64,000 nt of DNA, taken from assembly GCF_030316825.1 (NCBI RefSeq), contig NZ_JASZYU010000003.1:310001-374000 (forward strand). The letters are read 5' to 3'. The position numbers were made by a program, and so were the translations under genes. Source of the stretch: Variovorax fucosicus (GTDB lineage: Bacteria; Pseudomonadota; Gammaproteobacteria; Burkholderiales; Burkholderiaceae_C). Of the stretch, positions 42,148 through 50,732 are shown piece by piece. How positions within the stretch are numbered: position 1 is the first letter of the stretch; each line of letters starts with the position of its first letter. The notes beneath the pieces were generated by a model. It was not told the DNA's origin, searched no databases, and saw only the letters and a list, made by a program, of their open reading frames with translations.

Positions 42148-43065
42148 ATGATCAGCTCTGAGGATCTGCGCTTCTTCAACGTGTTGGCCCGGTCCGCGTC
42201 GCTCGCTGAAGCTGCCCGGAAGATGGATGTCACGCCACCGGCCGTCACCCAGCGCCTGCAAGCGCTGGAAGCACGGATTGGCATACGGCTGATCGACCGT
42301 TCCGGCCGCAGGATGGTCCTCACCGATGAAGGCGATCTGGTCGCATCCCACGGAACGATCGTGGCCGATGCGATGGAGGCGCTGTCCGAGGCATTGGCCA
42401 ATCGCAAGAAGGCCGTCAGCGGGCATCTGCGCATCGCCGCCCCACATGGCTTCGGCCGGCTGCATGTCGCACCCGTGGTCGAGGCGTTTGCAAAGGCGCA
42501 TTCCGGTGTGACGGTCACCCTGGACCTTGCCGACCATCCCGGCGCGCACCTGGTCGAGAGCAGCGACGTCATCGTCCACATCGGACCGCCTGGTGCCCAA
42601 AACCAGATCGTCACCACGTTGGCACCGAACCGACGCATCCTCTGCGCCAGCCCGGACTATCTCGCCAGTGCTTCGCCGATTCAGTCGCCTTCAGACTTGC
42701 TGCGGCATCGATGCCTGGTGGTCAGAGAGAACGACGAGGACGTCACGCTATGGCGCTTCGTGCACGCTTCGCGCGAGCCGGAGACCGTCCGGATCCGTCC
42801 CACCATGTGCAGCAACGACGGCGCGGTGGTGCGCGATTGGGCGGTGGCAGGCCTGGGTGTCGCGATCCGGTCGGAGTGGAATGTCGCTGCCGATCTGGCA
42901 GCCGGTCGCCTCAAACGGGTGCTTGCGAGCTGGGAGGTTCCTGCCGCCGACGTCGTCGCCATGCTGGGCACCCGCTTCGGGCGAAGTGCGCGGGCAACGG
43001 CCTTTCTGGCGATGCTGCGCCAATCTCTTGCGCCACCACCTTGGAGGCGAAGGACCGTGCGATGA
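42148..43065 (+). CDS. LysR family transcriptional regulator
   Basis: 305 residues. The N-terminal winged helix-turn-helix is clear: DLRFFNVLARSASLAEAARK, MDVTPPAVTQRLQALEARIG and RLIDRSGRRMVLTDEG. Effector domain from about 90 (GHLRIAAPHGFGRLHVAPVV) with the usual two-lobe pattern. ATG 42148 begins MISSEDLRFF, standard spacing to the HTH. It is read away from the DSD1-RidA-GNAT-oxidase genes across a short gap holding a dyad, so it is very probably their activator, responding to the amino acid or product of that pathway. The C-terminus is Arg rich. Confidence 0.94.
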   Translation: MISSEDLRFFNVLARSASLAEAARKMDVTPPAVTQRLQALEARIGIRLIDRSGRRMVLTDEGDLVASHGTIVADAMEALSEALANRKKAVSGHLRIAAPHGFGRLHVAPVVEAFAKAHSGVTVTLDLADHPGAHLVESSDVIVHIGPPGAQNQIVTTLAPNRRILCASPDYLASASPIQSPSDLLRHRCLVVRENDEDVTLWRFVHASREPETVRIRPTMCSNDGAVVRDWAVAGLGVAIRSEWNVAADLAAGRLKRVLASWEVPAADVVAMLGTRFGRSARATAFLAMLRQSLAPPPWRRRTVR

Positions 43066-43090
43066 CGCCGGGTCTCGGGCCGTTCGCGCC

Positions 43091-44200
43091 CTAGCGCTTC
43101 AACCAGCCCAGCCCCTTGGCGTGCAGGCTCTGCACATAGAGCCGCTCGCGCGTTTCCGTGATCGCCGTCGTCTCGGGATAGGCGCCGGTCGCGTCCTGCA
43201 GGTCGGCCACGATCTTGCCGTCTTCGTTGAACGCGATCACGTGGCCATACGCCTTGGGCACGGGCCACAGCGCGCGCGGCAGGCGCAGGGTCATGCTGCG
43301 CAGGAAGGGCTTGTCGGCCATCCCGTCGATGGTCGGGTTGCGGGGTTTCACCAGGCCGGCCCAGATTTTTCCGTCCAGGCCGCGCATCAGGTTGTCGGGG
43401 TAGCCGGGCAGGTTGTCTAGCAGCACAACGGCTTGAGGACTGGTGCCGGCGCCGAGGTCGAGATCGCGGGCCTGCAGGTCGATTTTCCAGATGCGGTACT
43501 TGCCGGTTTCGGCAACGAACACACTTTTTTCGTCGGCGCTCAGCGCCACGCCGTTGGCGAACGCCAGGCCGCGGGCCACGATGCGCGTGGCCTTGGTGGC
43601 CGGGTCGTATTCGAGAATGCGGCCGGTGGCGGCTTGTTCGAGGATGTCGAGCACGCTCGCCTCGAAGGTGCCACCCCAGTCGGCCGGCGCAAAACGCGTC
43701 GATGCGTCGCTGAAATACATCTTGCCGCCCGCGTTGCGCGCCACCACGACGCCGTCGGCATAGCGGATCGGCTGGCCATTCACCTTGTCGGCCAGCACCG
43801 TGACCCGCCTTGCCGGGCTCACCGAGAGCAAGCCCTTGACGGCGTCGGCGGCAACCAGGTTGCCCGCGGCGTCGAAGTCGAAGCCCAGCACGCGGCCGCC
43901 AGTGTTGACGAACACCTCCTGGCCGCTGCCGTCGGTATTCATGCGCAGGATGTTGCCGCTGGCCACCGTGGTGTAGAGCTTGCCATCGGGGCCGATCACG
44001 ATGTGCTCCGGGCCTTCCTCGCGGCCCAGATCGATCATGTTGAGATGCGCCAACCGGTCGTTGACGGCATGCACGCCCACATAGCCTGGCGCAGCAGGCG
44101 CAACCCAAGCGACCGGTTTCACGGGCACCGGCCACAGCGCGAGATAGGCGATGGCGGCCAGCAACAGCAGGTCGAGCGCGGCCATGATCTTCTTGCGCAT
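43091..44200 (-). CDS. SMP-30/strictosidine-synthase-like beta-propeller, membrane anchored
   Basis: 369 residues. ATG 44200 has AAGGAG upstream. A single N-terminal hydrophobic segment (IMAALDLLLLAAIAYLALWPV) without a clear cleavage site suggests an inner-membrane anchor with the propeller in the periplasm. Propeller signatures: GPEHIVIGPDGKLYTTVASG, GLAFANGVALSADEKSVFVA (the strictosidine synthase/SMP-30 loop), YRIWKIDL and LPGYPDNLMRGLDGKIWAGL. Relatives include lactonases and the adipocyte APMAP-like group. A Ca2+-dependent lactonase or esterase activity is possible. Convergent with the LysR gene and divergent from the thioesterase-GNAT gene. Confidence 0.87.
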   Translation of the reverse strand: MRKKIMAALDLLLLAAIAYLALWPVPVKPVAWVAPAAPGYVGVHAVNDRLAHLNMIDLGREEGPEHIVIGPDGKLYTTVASGNILRMNTDGSGQEVFVNTGGRVLGFDFDAAGNLVAADAVKGLLSVSPARRVTVLADKVNGQPIRYADGVVVARNAGGKMYFSDASTRFAPADWGGTFEASVLDILEQAATGRILEYDPATKATRIVARGLAFANGVALSADEKSVFVAETGKYRIWKIDLQARDLDLGAGTSPQAVVLLDNLPGYPDNLMRGLDGKIWAGLVKPRNPTIDGMADKPFLRSMTLRLPRALWPVPKAYGHVIAFNEDGKIVADLQDATGAYPETTAITETRERLYVQSLHAKGLGWLKR

Positions 44201-44289
44201 GTGGGTAGTCTCCTTGGTCGTGCCGCCGATTGTGGTCTCGACGAAAATCGGCCGCGTTTTGCCACAACCCCGAGCCTCTGGAGACATCG

Positions 44290-45159
44290 ATGCCCCGCAG
44301 TGATTTCCGTTTTTTCCACCGCCTGCGCGTGCGCTGGGCCGAAGTCGACATGCAGAAGATCGTGTTCAACGCGCACTACCTCATGTACTTCGACACCGCC
44401 ATCAGCGACTACTGGCGCGCGCTGGCCTTGCCCTACCAGGATGCCATGGAGCGCCTGGGCGGCGACCTCTACGTGCGCAAGGCCACGATCGAGTTCGCTG
44501 CCTCGGCACGCGTCGACGACGTGCTCGATGTCGGCATGAAGTGCATGCGCGTCGGCAACTCGTCCATCGTGTTCCATGGCGGCCTGTTCCGTGGCGACGA
44601 GCTGCTCGTGAGCTGTGAGCTGGTCTACGTGTTCGCCGACCCGGCCACGCAGACCTCCAGGCCGGTGCCCGCCGCGCTGCGCGAGATCTTCGCGGCCTAC
44701 GAGGCCGGCGAAACCCTGCGCGATGTCACCACCGGCGACTGGGCCGCGTTGGGCGAGGATGCCGGCGCACTGCGGCGCGCGGTGTTCATCGAAGAGCAGC
44801 GCATCCCGGCCGAGCTCGAATGGGACGAGCACGATCTGACGGCCGTGCATGCGGTCGCACGCAACCGGCTGGGGCAGGTGATCGCGACCGGACGCCTGGT
44901 CAGCGAGGCGCCGGGGCTGGCGCGCGTCGGGCGCATGGCGGTGCATCGCGCACTGCGCAGCGGCGGGCATGGCGAAGCGGTGCTGCGCGCGCTCGAAGCT
45001 TCGGCGGCTGCGCGCGGCGACACCGCGGTGATGCTGCACGCCCAGCGCTCGGCCGAGCGCTTCTACGCGCGGCTGGGCTATCTGCCGCACGGGGCGCCGT
45101 TCGAAGAGGCCGGTATCGCGCACCAGGAAATGCGCCGGTCGCTGGCCAACCCGGCCTAG
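44290..45159 (+). CDS. YbgC-type thioesterase fused to GNAT acetyltransferase
   Basis: 289 residues with two domains. Residues 1-135: hot-dog thioesterase of the 4HBT/YbgC type, with RVRWAEVDMQKIVFNAHYLMYFDTAI (the catalytic Asp in D-x-x-x-I-V-F-x-x-H/N-Y motif) and VRKATIEFAASARVDDVLDV. Residues about 145-289: GNAT of the ElaA/YiiD sort, with RRAVFIEEQRIPAELEWDE, ARVGRMAVHRALRSGGHGEAVL as acetyl-CoA loop, and AERFYARLGYLPHG. E. coli YiiD/FabY has the two domains in the opposite order. Likely acts on acyl-thioesters; the joint function is unknown. Confidence 0.85.
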   Translation: MPRSDFRFFHRLRVRWAEVDMQKIVFNAHYLMYFDTAISDYWRALALPYQDAMERLGGDLYVRKATIEFAASARVDDVLDVGMKCMRVGNSSIVFHGGLFRGDELLVSCELVYVFADPATQTSRPVPAALREIFAAYEAGETLRDVTTGDWAALGEDAGALRRAVFIEEQRIPAELEWDEHDLTAVHAVARNRLGQVIATGRLVSEAPGLARVGRMAVHRALRSGGHGEAVLRALEASAAARGDTAVMLHAQRSAERFYARLGYLPHGAPFEEAGIAHQEMRRSLANPA

Positions 45160-45163
45160 CGGC

Positions 45164-46081
45164 CTAGATGTCTTCGAGCAGCGGGTAGGGCAGCGGCTCC
45201 AGCGTGAGCACGGTGCCGCCGGCCTGCAGGCCGCCCGCGTCGAGCGCCGAGATCTGCATCGACACCAGCGCGGCCCATTGGCCATCAGGGCCGGGGGCTG
45301 CTTGCGCGACTGTGCCGACTGGCTGCTCGGCATCGTTGAGGGCGAACACCTCCTGGCCCGTGCTCAGCGGCGCCTGGGCCGTCACAAGGTAGGCCCGGCG
45401 CTTCAACGTGCCCCGAAACTGGCTGCGCGCGACGATCTCCTGGCCGGGGTAGCAGCCCTTCTTGAAATTGACACCGCCGACCGACTCGTAGTTGAGCATC
45501 TGCGGCACGAAGGCTTCGACCACCGGCGTGGTCAGCGTCACGATGCCGCTGCGCACCTCGCTCCATTGCCAGAGCGCGGGGTCGAGCGCGGCACCGGTCG
45601 GGGCGGCGCTGCCGGCCGGTGCGATCCACAGGGCGCGCGGCACACCGTCGGCGGGATAGAGCGCGACGACGCTGGCGTCGCCGATGGCAGTGCGTTGGCC
45701 CGGCGCGGCCATCGCGTCGATGCCGTTCGCGGTCAATGCGCTGCCGGCCAGGCCGTACAGCGCGAACTCGGCGCTCGCATCGCTCAGCTTGAGCTTGGCG
45801 CGCAGCACGAACATCGACAGGCGCTTCAGCGTGGCCGGCAGGATGTCCTGGCTGCAGACCAGCAGCACGCGGTCGGGTTCGGGCCGGATGCCGATGAAGC
45901 TGGCGATCATGCGGCCCTTGGCCGTGCAGAGCGCCGCGAGCCGGGCCTCGCCGGCACCCAGCAGCGCGAAGTCCTGCGTCAGCTGGCCGTGCAGGAAGCT
46001 GGCTGCGTCGGGCCCCTCGGCGCGGATCACGCCGAGATGGGAGAGGAGGGGGGTGACACCTTGGAGGACGGGGGAGCTCAT
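45164..46081 (-). CDS. ygfZ: YgfZ/GcvT-like folate-binding protein
   Basis: 305-residue cytoplasmic protein with the diagnostic KGCYPGQEIVAR motif, whose Cys is essential in YgfZ; the rest follows the aminomethyltransferase-like fold (FLHGQLTQDFALLGAGEARL, ALCTAKGRMIASF near the start, and FRGTLKRRAYLV plus a beta-barrel at the end). YgfZ binds tetrahydrofolate and supports maturation or repair of certain iron-sulfur enzymes. It lies back to back with mltG, an arrangement familiar in beta- and gammaproteobacteria. ATG 46081 starts MSSPVLQGVTPLLSHLG, consistent with family length. Confidence 0.94.
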   Translation of the reverse strand: MSSPVLQGVTPLLSHLGVIRAEGPDAASFLHGQLTQDFALLGAGEARLAALCTAKGRMIASFIGIRPEPDRVLLVCSQDILPATLKRLSMFVLRAKLKLSDASAEFALYGLAGSALTANGIDAMAAPGQRTAIGDASVVALYPADGVPRALWIAPAGSAAPTGAALDPALWQWSEVRSGIVTLTTPVVEAFVPQMLNYESVGGVNFKKGCYPGQEIVARSQFRGTLKRRAYLVTAQAPLSTGQEVFALNDAEQPVGTVAQAAPGPDGQWAALVSMQISALDAGGLQAGGTVLTLEPLPYPLLEDI

Positions 46082-46179
46082 CGCTGAATTATCATGGTCG
46101 GCCTCGTTCCTTTGGGCTTGCAGGGCTACCTTGCCGGCATCTGCCATCGAGCCGCTCCAGCCGCTTTCCATCCTCCACC

Positions 46180-47178
46180 GTGCGCCGCTTCTTTCTCACC
46201 CTGTTCCTGCTCGTTTCGCTGACTGTGCTCGGCGCGGGCGCGTTCGGGCTCTGGTGGGTGAACCAGCCGCTCAAGCTGCCGGCCCCGAATGTGGACCTGT
46301 CGATCGAGCCCGGCAGCACGCCGCGCGCCATTGCCCAGGCGGTGGCCGAAACGGGCACGGCCGTCGAGCCGCAGTTGCTCTACTGGTGGTTCCGCTTCTC
46401 CGGGCAAGATCGGCAGATCCGTGCCGGCAGCTACGAACTGGAACGCGGCATCACGCCCCGCACGCTGCTCAATGTGCTGGTGCGCGGCGAGGAAGCCACC
46501 CGCAGCCTGGTGCTGGTGGAAGGCTGGAACATCCGGCAGGTGCGCGCGGCGCTGGCCAAGGCCGATCAGCTCAAGCCGGAAACGGTCGGGCTCAGCGACC
46601 AAGCCCTCATGGAGAAGCTCGGCCGTGCGGGCCAGCACCCTGAAGGCCGGTTTTTCCCGGACACCTACACCTACTCCAAGAACTCCACCGACCTGGCGCT
46701 GCTGCAGCGCGCCATGCGGGCGATGGATCGCAAGCTCGAAGCCGCCTGGGCCGCCCGCGCCTCCGATCTGCCGCTGAAATCGGCCGATGAGGCGCTTATT
46801 CTGGCGAGCATTGTCGAAAAGGAGACAGGAAAGGCCAGCGATCGGGCCCAGATCGCCTCGGTGTTCACGAATCGCCTGCGCGTCGGGATGCCGCTGCAAA
46901 CCGATCCGACCGTCATCTACGGCCTCGGCACGCGCTTCGACGGCAACCTGCGCAAGAAAGACCTGCAGACCGATACGCCCTGGAACACCTACACCCGCAG
47001 CGGCCTGCCGCCGACCCCGATCGCGATGCCCGGCAAAGCCGCGCTGCTGGCCGCGGTGCAGCCGGCGCAGGGCAAGTCGCTGTATTTCGTGTCGCGCGGC
47101 GACGGCACCAGCCAGTTCAGCAATTCGCTCGACGAACATAACGCCGCAGTCAACCGCTACCAGCGCAACCGTCAATGA
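46180..47178 (+). CDS. mltG: Endolytic murein transglycosylase MltG
   Basis: 332 residues. GTG 46180 begins [18 protein letters not shown], a single inner-membrane anchor, with the enzyme in the periplasm. LysM-like segment ([20 protein letters not shown]) precedes the YceG domain: [26 protein letters not shown] with the catalytic Glu near 214-217, [14 protein letters not shown], and [20 protein letters not shown], all strongly typical. It cuts nascent glycan strands and influences their length. First gene of an operon in which every junction to the ankyrin gene is an ATGA overlap or short gap. Confidence 0.97.
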   Translation: MRRFFLTLFLLVSLTVLGAGAFGLWWVNQPLKLPAPNVDLSIEPGSTPRAIAQAVAETGTAVEPQLLYWWFRFSGQDRQIRAGSYELERGITPRTLLNVLVRGEEATRSLVLVEGWNIRQVRAALAKADQLKPETVGLSDQALMEKLGRAGQHPEGRFFPDTYTYSKNSTDLALLQRAMRAMDRKLEAAWAARASDLPLKSADEALILASIVEKETGKASDRAQIASVFTNRLRVGMPLQTDPTVIYGLGTRFDGNLRKKDLQTDTPWNTYTRSGLPPTPIAMPGKAALLAAVQPAQGKSLYFVSRGDGTSQFSNSLDEHNAAVNRYQRNRQ

Positions 47179-47813
47179 CCCGAGGCCTGTTCCTGACGCT
47201 TGAAGGCATCGACGGTGCCGGCAAGTCGAGCCATATCGATGCGCTGGAGGCGCTGTTCCGGGCCCGCGGCCGCGCGGTGACGCGCACCCGCGAACCGGGC
47301 GGCACGCCGCTCGGCGAAACCTTGCGCACGCTGGTGCTCACGCAGCCGATGGACGCGCTGACCGAATCGCTGCTGGTGTTCGCCGCGCGGCGCGAGCACG
47401 TGCTGCAGGTGATCGAGCCGGCCCTGGCGCGCGGCGACGTCGTGCTGTGCGACCGGTTTACCGATGCGACCTTCGCGTACCAGGGTGCGGGGCGTGGTTT
47501 CGACCTTGATGTGCTGTCGACGCTCGAGCATTGGGTGCAGGCAGGGCGGGCACCGGAGCCCGATGCGCTGCTGCAACCTGCGCTCACCTTGTGGTTCGAC
47601 CTGCCACCCGAAATCGCGGCCGAACGGCTTGCCGGTGCACGCCTGCCGGACAAGTTCGAGTCGCAGCCGGTCGAGTTCTTCCGCCGCGTGGCGCAGGGCT
47701 ATGCCGATCGCGCAGCCGGCGCCGTGCGCTTTGCGCGCATCGATGCGAACCGCCCGCGCGAACAGGTCTGGCAGCAGATCGAAGCCACCCTTGCGGCGCG
47801 GGGCTTCGCATGA
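47175..47813 (+). CDS. tmk: Thymidylate kinase
   Basis: 212-residue cytoplasmic kinase converting dTMP to dTDP. Walker [13 protein letters not shown], the DRF motif in [18 protein letters not shown] (dTMP binding), a QP..EP start ([15 protein letters not shown]) and the LID-type [13 protein letters not shown] are all present. ATG 47175 overlaps the mltG stop, and its own stop overlaps the holB start, so translation is coupled along the unit. Length is standard. Confidence 0.97.
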   Translation: MTRGLFLTLEGIDGAGKSSHIDALEALFRARGRAVTRTREPGGTPLGETLRTLVLTQPMDALTESLLVFAARREHVLQVIEPALARGDVVLCDRFTDATFAYQGAGRGFDLDVLSTLEHWVQAGRAPEPDALLQPALTLWFDLPPEIAAERLAGARLPDKFESQPVEFFRRVAQGYADRAAGAVRFARIDANRPREQVWQQIEATLAARGFA

Positions 47814-48814
47814 GCACCCTGTCGCCCTGGCTGAACCCACCGCTGGTCGAACTGTTGCGCCAGCGCGGCCACGCCTGGCTGCTGCAGGGCCCGTCGGGGC
47901 TGGGCCAGTACGAACTGGCACTTGCGCTCGCCGCCACCTGGCTTTGCGAAGAGCCAACTGGGCAGGGCGCGTGTGGCCATTGCGGCAGCTGTCATGCGAT
48001 AGAGGTGCGCACCCATGCCGACCTCTGCGTGCTGATGCCCGAGGTTGCGATGATGGAACTGGGCTGGCCGCTCGACGAGAAATCGCAGGCCGACATCGAC
48101 GACAAGAAGCGCAAGCCCAGCAAGGAAATCCGCGTCGAAGCCATGCGCGAGGCGGTTGGCTTTGCCCAGCGCACCAGCGCGCGCGGCCGCGGCAAGGTCG
48201 TGCTGGTGTACCCGGCCGAGCGCATGAACTCGATCACTGCCAACGCACTTCTGAAGACCCTCGAAGAACCGGTCGGCGACGTGCGCTTCGTGCTGGCCAG
48301 CGAAGCGGCCTGGCAGTTGCTGCCGACCATTCGCAGCCGCTGCATCGGCTTCACGCTGCCCTGGCCCGCAGCCGAGCAGGGCCAAGCCTGGCTGGTGGAA
48401 CATGGCGTTGCCGCGAACGATGCGAGCGCCCTGTTGCGCGCCGCCGGTGGCCGGCCCAGCGACGCGCTGCGCCAGGCGCGCGCCGGTGGCTCGCCCAAGG
48501 CGTGGTCGTTGCTGCCCAAAGCCATGGCGCGCGGCGACGTTGCGGCACTGGCCGACCAGGCGCCGGCCCAGGCCATCGATGCGCTGCAAAAGCTCTGCCA
48601 CGACTTGATGGCGGTAGGCCAGGGCGCTGCGCCGCGCTTTTTCGAGCCGGCCGATCTGCCGCCGGCACCGACCGGTATCGCGCTTGCCCGCTGGTCCAAG
48701 TCACTCGCGAACGCGGCCAGAACCGCGGAGCATCCGTTCAACGCGGGACTGATGCTGGAGGCGCTTGTGAGCGAGGCGCGAACCACCCTACACTCGTCCC
48801 CACGCCGTCCATGA
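47810..48814 (+). CDS. holB: DNA polymerase III delta-prime subunit
   Basis: 334-residue clamp-loader subunit. P-loop-like [21 protein letters not shown], the zinc-module Cys cluster CGHCGSCH, the [26 protein letters not shown] sensor and Walker-B-like region, and LPTIRSRC (SRC motif) are diagnostic of delta-prime. The P-loop lacks the full GKT (here GLGQY), as expected for this ATPase-inactive subunit. An inserted acidic/basic segment ([20 protein letters not shown]) is usual in betaproteobacteria. It is fourth-base overlapped on both sides by tmk and the PilZ gene. Confidence 0.95.
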   Translation: MSTLSPWLNPPLVELLRQRGHAWLLQGPSGLGQYELALALAATWLCEEPTGQGACGHCGSCHAIEVRTHADLCVLMPEVAMMELGWPLDEKSQADIDDKKRKPSKEIRVEAMREAVGFAQRTSARGRGKVVLVYPAERMNSITANALLKTLEEPVGDVRFVLASEAAWQLLPTIRSRCIGFTLPWPAAEQGQAWLVEHGVAANDASALLRAAGGRPSDALRQARAGGSPKAWSLLPKAMARGDVAALADQAPAQAIDALQKLCHDLMAVGQGAAPRFFEPADLPPAPTGIALARWSKSLANAARTAEHPFNAGLMLEALVSEARTTLHSSPRRP

Positions 48815-49185
48815 ACACCACCACCGCACCCCAAGCCCCCAATGCCCCGCGGCCCAGCGTGATCCAGCTGGCAATCAAGGAAAAGGGCGCGCTCTACGCG
48901 GCCTACATTCCGCTGTTTGCCGAAGGTGGCATCTTCATCCCGACCTCGCGCGAGTACCGGTTGGGCGACGACGTTTACGTGCTGCTCACGCTGCCCGACG
49001 ATCCGCAGCGCTATCCGGTGGCCGGCAAGGTTGCCTGGATCACGCCGGCGCGCGCCGCCGGCAATCGGGCGCCGGGTGTCGGCATCCGCTTTCCGTCCGA
49101 CGAGAAATCGCGCCAGCTCAAGGCGCGCATTGAAGAAGCGCTCGGCAGCACGATGGCTTCCGACCGGCCCACGCAGACCATCTGA
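48811..49185 (+). CDS. pilZ: PilZ domain protein, type IV pilus assembly type
   Basis: 124 residues. Single PilZ-like beta-barrel: VIQLAIKEKGALYAAYIPLFAEGGIFIPT, then LGDDVYVLLTLPDDPQRYPVAGKVAWITP and GVGIRFP. The RxxxR and D/NxSxxG c-di-GMP-binding motifs are not complete, as in the original PilZ of Pseudomonas, which supports pilus biogenesis without binding c-di-GMP. The ATG at 48811 overlaps the holB stop. The holB-pilZ-tatD order is well known in Pseudomonas and Burkholderiales, which supports the name. Confidence 0.9.
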   Translation: MNTTTAPQAPNAPRPSVIQLAIKEKGALYAAYIPLFAEGGIFIPTSREYRLGDDVYVLLTLPDDPQRYPVAGKVAWITPARAAGNRAPGVGIRFPSDEKSRQLKARIEEALGSTMASDRPTQTI

Positions 49186-49234
49186 GGCCCGTCCGCACGC
49201 CCGGCCGGGTCTGCGGAGTTGGCGACAATGGGGC

Positions 49235-50041
49235 ATGTTCACCGACTCCCATTGCCACCTCACCTTTCCTGAACTGATCGAAGACCTGCCGCAGATCCGC
49301 GCCGCGATGGCCGCCGCGCAGGTCGACCGGGCCCTTTGCATCTGCACCAAGCTCGAGGAATTCGATGCGGTGCAGTCACTGGCCGCCCAGTACGACAACT
49401 TCTGGGCCAGCGTCGGCGTGCACCCCGACAACGAAGACATCCTGGAGCCCAGCGTCGACGACCTGGTGCGCCGCGCAGCGCTGCCCAAGGTGGTGGCAAT
49501 TGGCGAAACCGGCCTCGACTATTACCAGATGGAAGAGCGCAAGGGCGGCCGCAGCGTGGCCGACATGGAGTGGCAGCGCGACCGCTTTCGCGTGCACATC
49601 CGCGCTGCGCAGCAGACGCGCAAGCCGCTGATCATCCACACGCGCGAAGCCTCGGCCGACACGCTCGCGATCCTCAGGGAAGAGGGCGAAACCGGCGCCG
49701 GCAATGCGGCCGGCGGCGTCTTCCACTGCTTCACCGAAACAGCCGAGGTGGCGCGCGCGGCGCTCGATCTGGGGTTCTACATTTCGTTTTCGGGCATCCT
49801 GACCTTCAAGAAGGCGCAGGATCTGCGCGATGTGGCGGCTTTCGTGCCGATGGATCGGATGCTGATCGAAACCGACAGCCCGTATCTGGCGCCAGTGCCC
49901 TACCGCGGCAAGACCAACAACCCGTCCTACGTGCCCTTCGTGGCGAAGCAGATCGCCGAACTGCGGCAAATGCCGGTCGAGGCCGTGGCCGAGGCCACCA
50001 GCCGCAATTTCGAAACCCTTTTCAGTGCCATCAATACATGA
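49235..50041 (+). CDS. tatD: TatD family metal-dependent hydrolase/DNase
   Basis: 268 residues, TIM-barrel amidohydrolase-like nuclease. Metal ligands in sequence order: DSHCHL (His6 and His8), Glu in AIGETGLDYY, His in KPLIIHTREASAD, His in GGVFHCFTETAE, and Asp in LIETDSPYLAPVP; all are present, so it should be active. It ends the conserved mltG-tmk-holB-pilZ-tatD run and overlaps the ankyrin gene by four bases (ATGA). Two small gaps before it hold no strong promoter. The symbol is family-level; several paralogues exist in such genomes (YcfH-type fits this locus best). Confidence 0.94.
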   Translation: MFTDSHCHLTFPELIEDLPQIRAAMAAAQVDRALCICTKLEEFDAVQSLAAQYDNFWASVGVHPDNEDILEPSVDDLVRRAALPKVVAIGETGLDYYQMEERKGGRSVADMEWQRDRFRVHIRAAQQTRKPLIIHTREASADTLAILREEGETGAGNAAGGVFHCFTETAEVARAALDLGFYISFSGILTFKKAQDLRDVAAFVPMDRMLIETDSPYLAPVPYRGKTNNPSYVPFVAKQIAELRQMPVEAVAEATSRNFETLFSAINT

Positions 50042-50703
50042 AGTATTTGTTTAAGAAGCTTTCATATCTATTTGTTTTTGCTCTTGTTTCTTGCGCAGTC
50101 AATGCCGGAACATATGACGACTTCTTCCGCGCCGTGCGCAGCGACAATGCCGGTGCGGTGCGCGACCTGATCGCGCGCGGATTCGATCCGAACACGCCCG
50201 ACGAGCACAACCAGACCGGGCTGCTGATCGCCCTGCGCGAGCCCTCACCCAAGGTGATCCAGGTGCTGCTCGATTCGCCCCAAACCAATGTCGAGGCGCG
50301 CACCAGCAAGGACGAAAGCCCGCTGATGCTGGCCGCGATCAAGGGTCAGCAGGACATCGTGGTGCGCCTGCTGGCACGCGATGCCGATGTCAACAAGACC
50401 GGCTGGGCGCCGCTGCATTACGCAGCCAGCAGCGGCCAGGTCGCGATCATGAAGTTGCTGCTCGACAAGTTCGCCTTCATCGACGCCCAGTCGCCGAACG
50501 GCACGACGCCGCTGATGATGGCCGCGATGTACGGCTCGATCGACAGCGTCAAGCTGCTGCTCGACGAAGGCGCCGATCCCATGATGAAGAACGAGCAGGG
50601 CCTGACCGCCGCCGATTTCGCCCGACGTGCCAACCGCACGGATGCGGCCACGCTGATCGGTGCGGCCATGCAAAAGAAGCTGCCCAAGGACGGCAAGTGG
50701 TGA
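50038..50703 (+). CDS. Exported ankyrin-repeat protein
   Basis: 221 residues. N-terminal signal peptide (KKLSYLFVFALVSCAVNA) then about five ankyrin units: YDDFFRAVRSDNAGAVRDLI, NQTGLLIALREPSPKVIQVL, DESPLMLAAIKGQQDIVVRL, WAPLHYAASSGQVAIMKLLL, TTPLMMAAMYGSIDSVKLLL plus a capping GLTAADFARRAN. A periplasmic protein-binding role is likely. The first 60 bases use unusually AT-rich codons (AAGTATTTGTTTAAG and so on) unlike the rest, which keeps the translation start unstructured. ATG 50038 overlaps tatD. A weak GCGCGC hairpin at 50711-50732 separates it from the convergent lipoprotein gene. Confidence 0.9.
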   Translation: MKYLFKKLSYLFVFALVSCAVNAGTYDDFFRAVRSDNAGAVRDLIARGFDPNTPDEHNQTGLLIALREPSPKVIQVLLDSPQTNVEARTSKDESPLMLAAIKGQQDIVVRLLARDADVNKTGWAPLHYAASSGQVAIMKLLLDKFAFIDAQSPNGTTPLMMAAMYGSIDSVKLLLDEGADPMMKNEQGLTAADFARRANRTDAATLIGAAMQKKLPKDGKW

Positions 50704-50732
50704 GTGCGAGGCGCGCATAGCGTGCTGCGCGC

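Noticed and set aside
50711..50732. GCGCGC...GCGCGC hairpin between convergent ankyrin and PLD genes
   Set aside because: Short stem made of a self-complementary hexamer and no T-run; too weak to list as a terminator.
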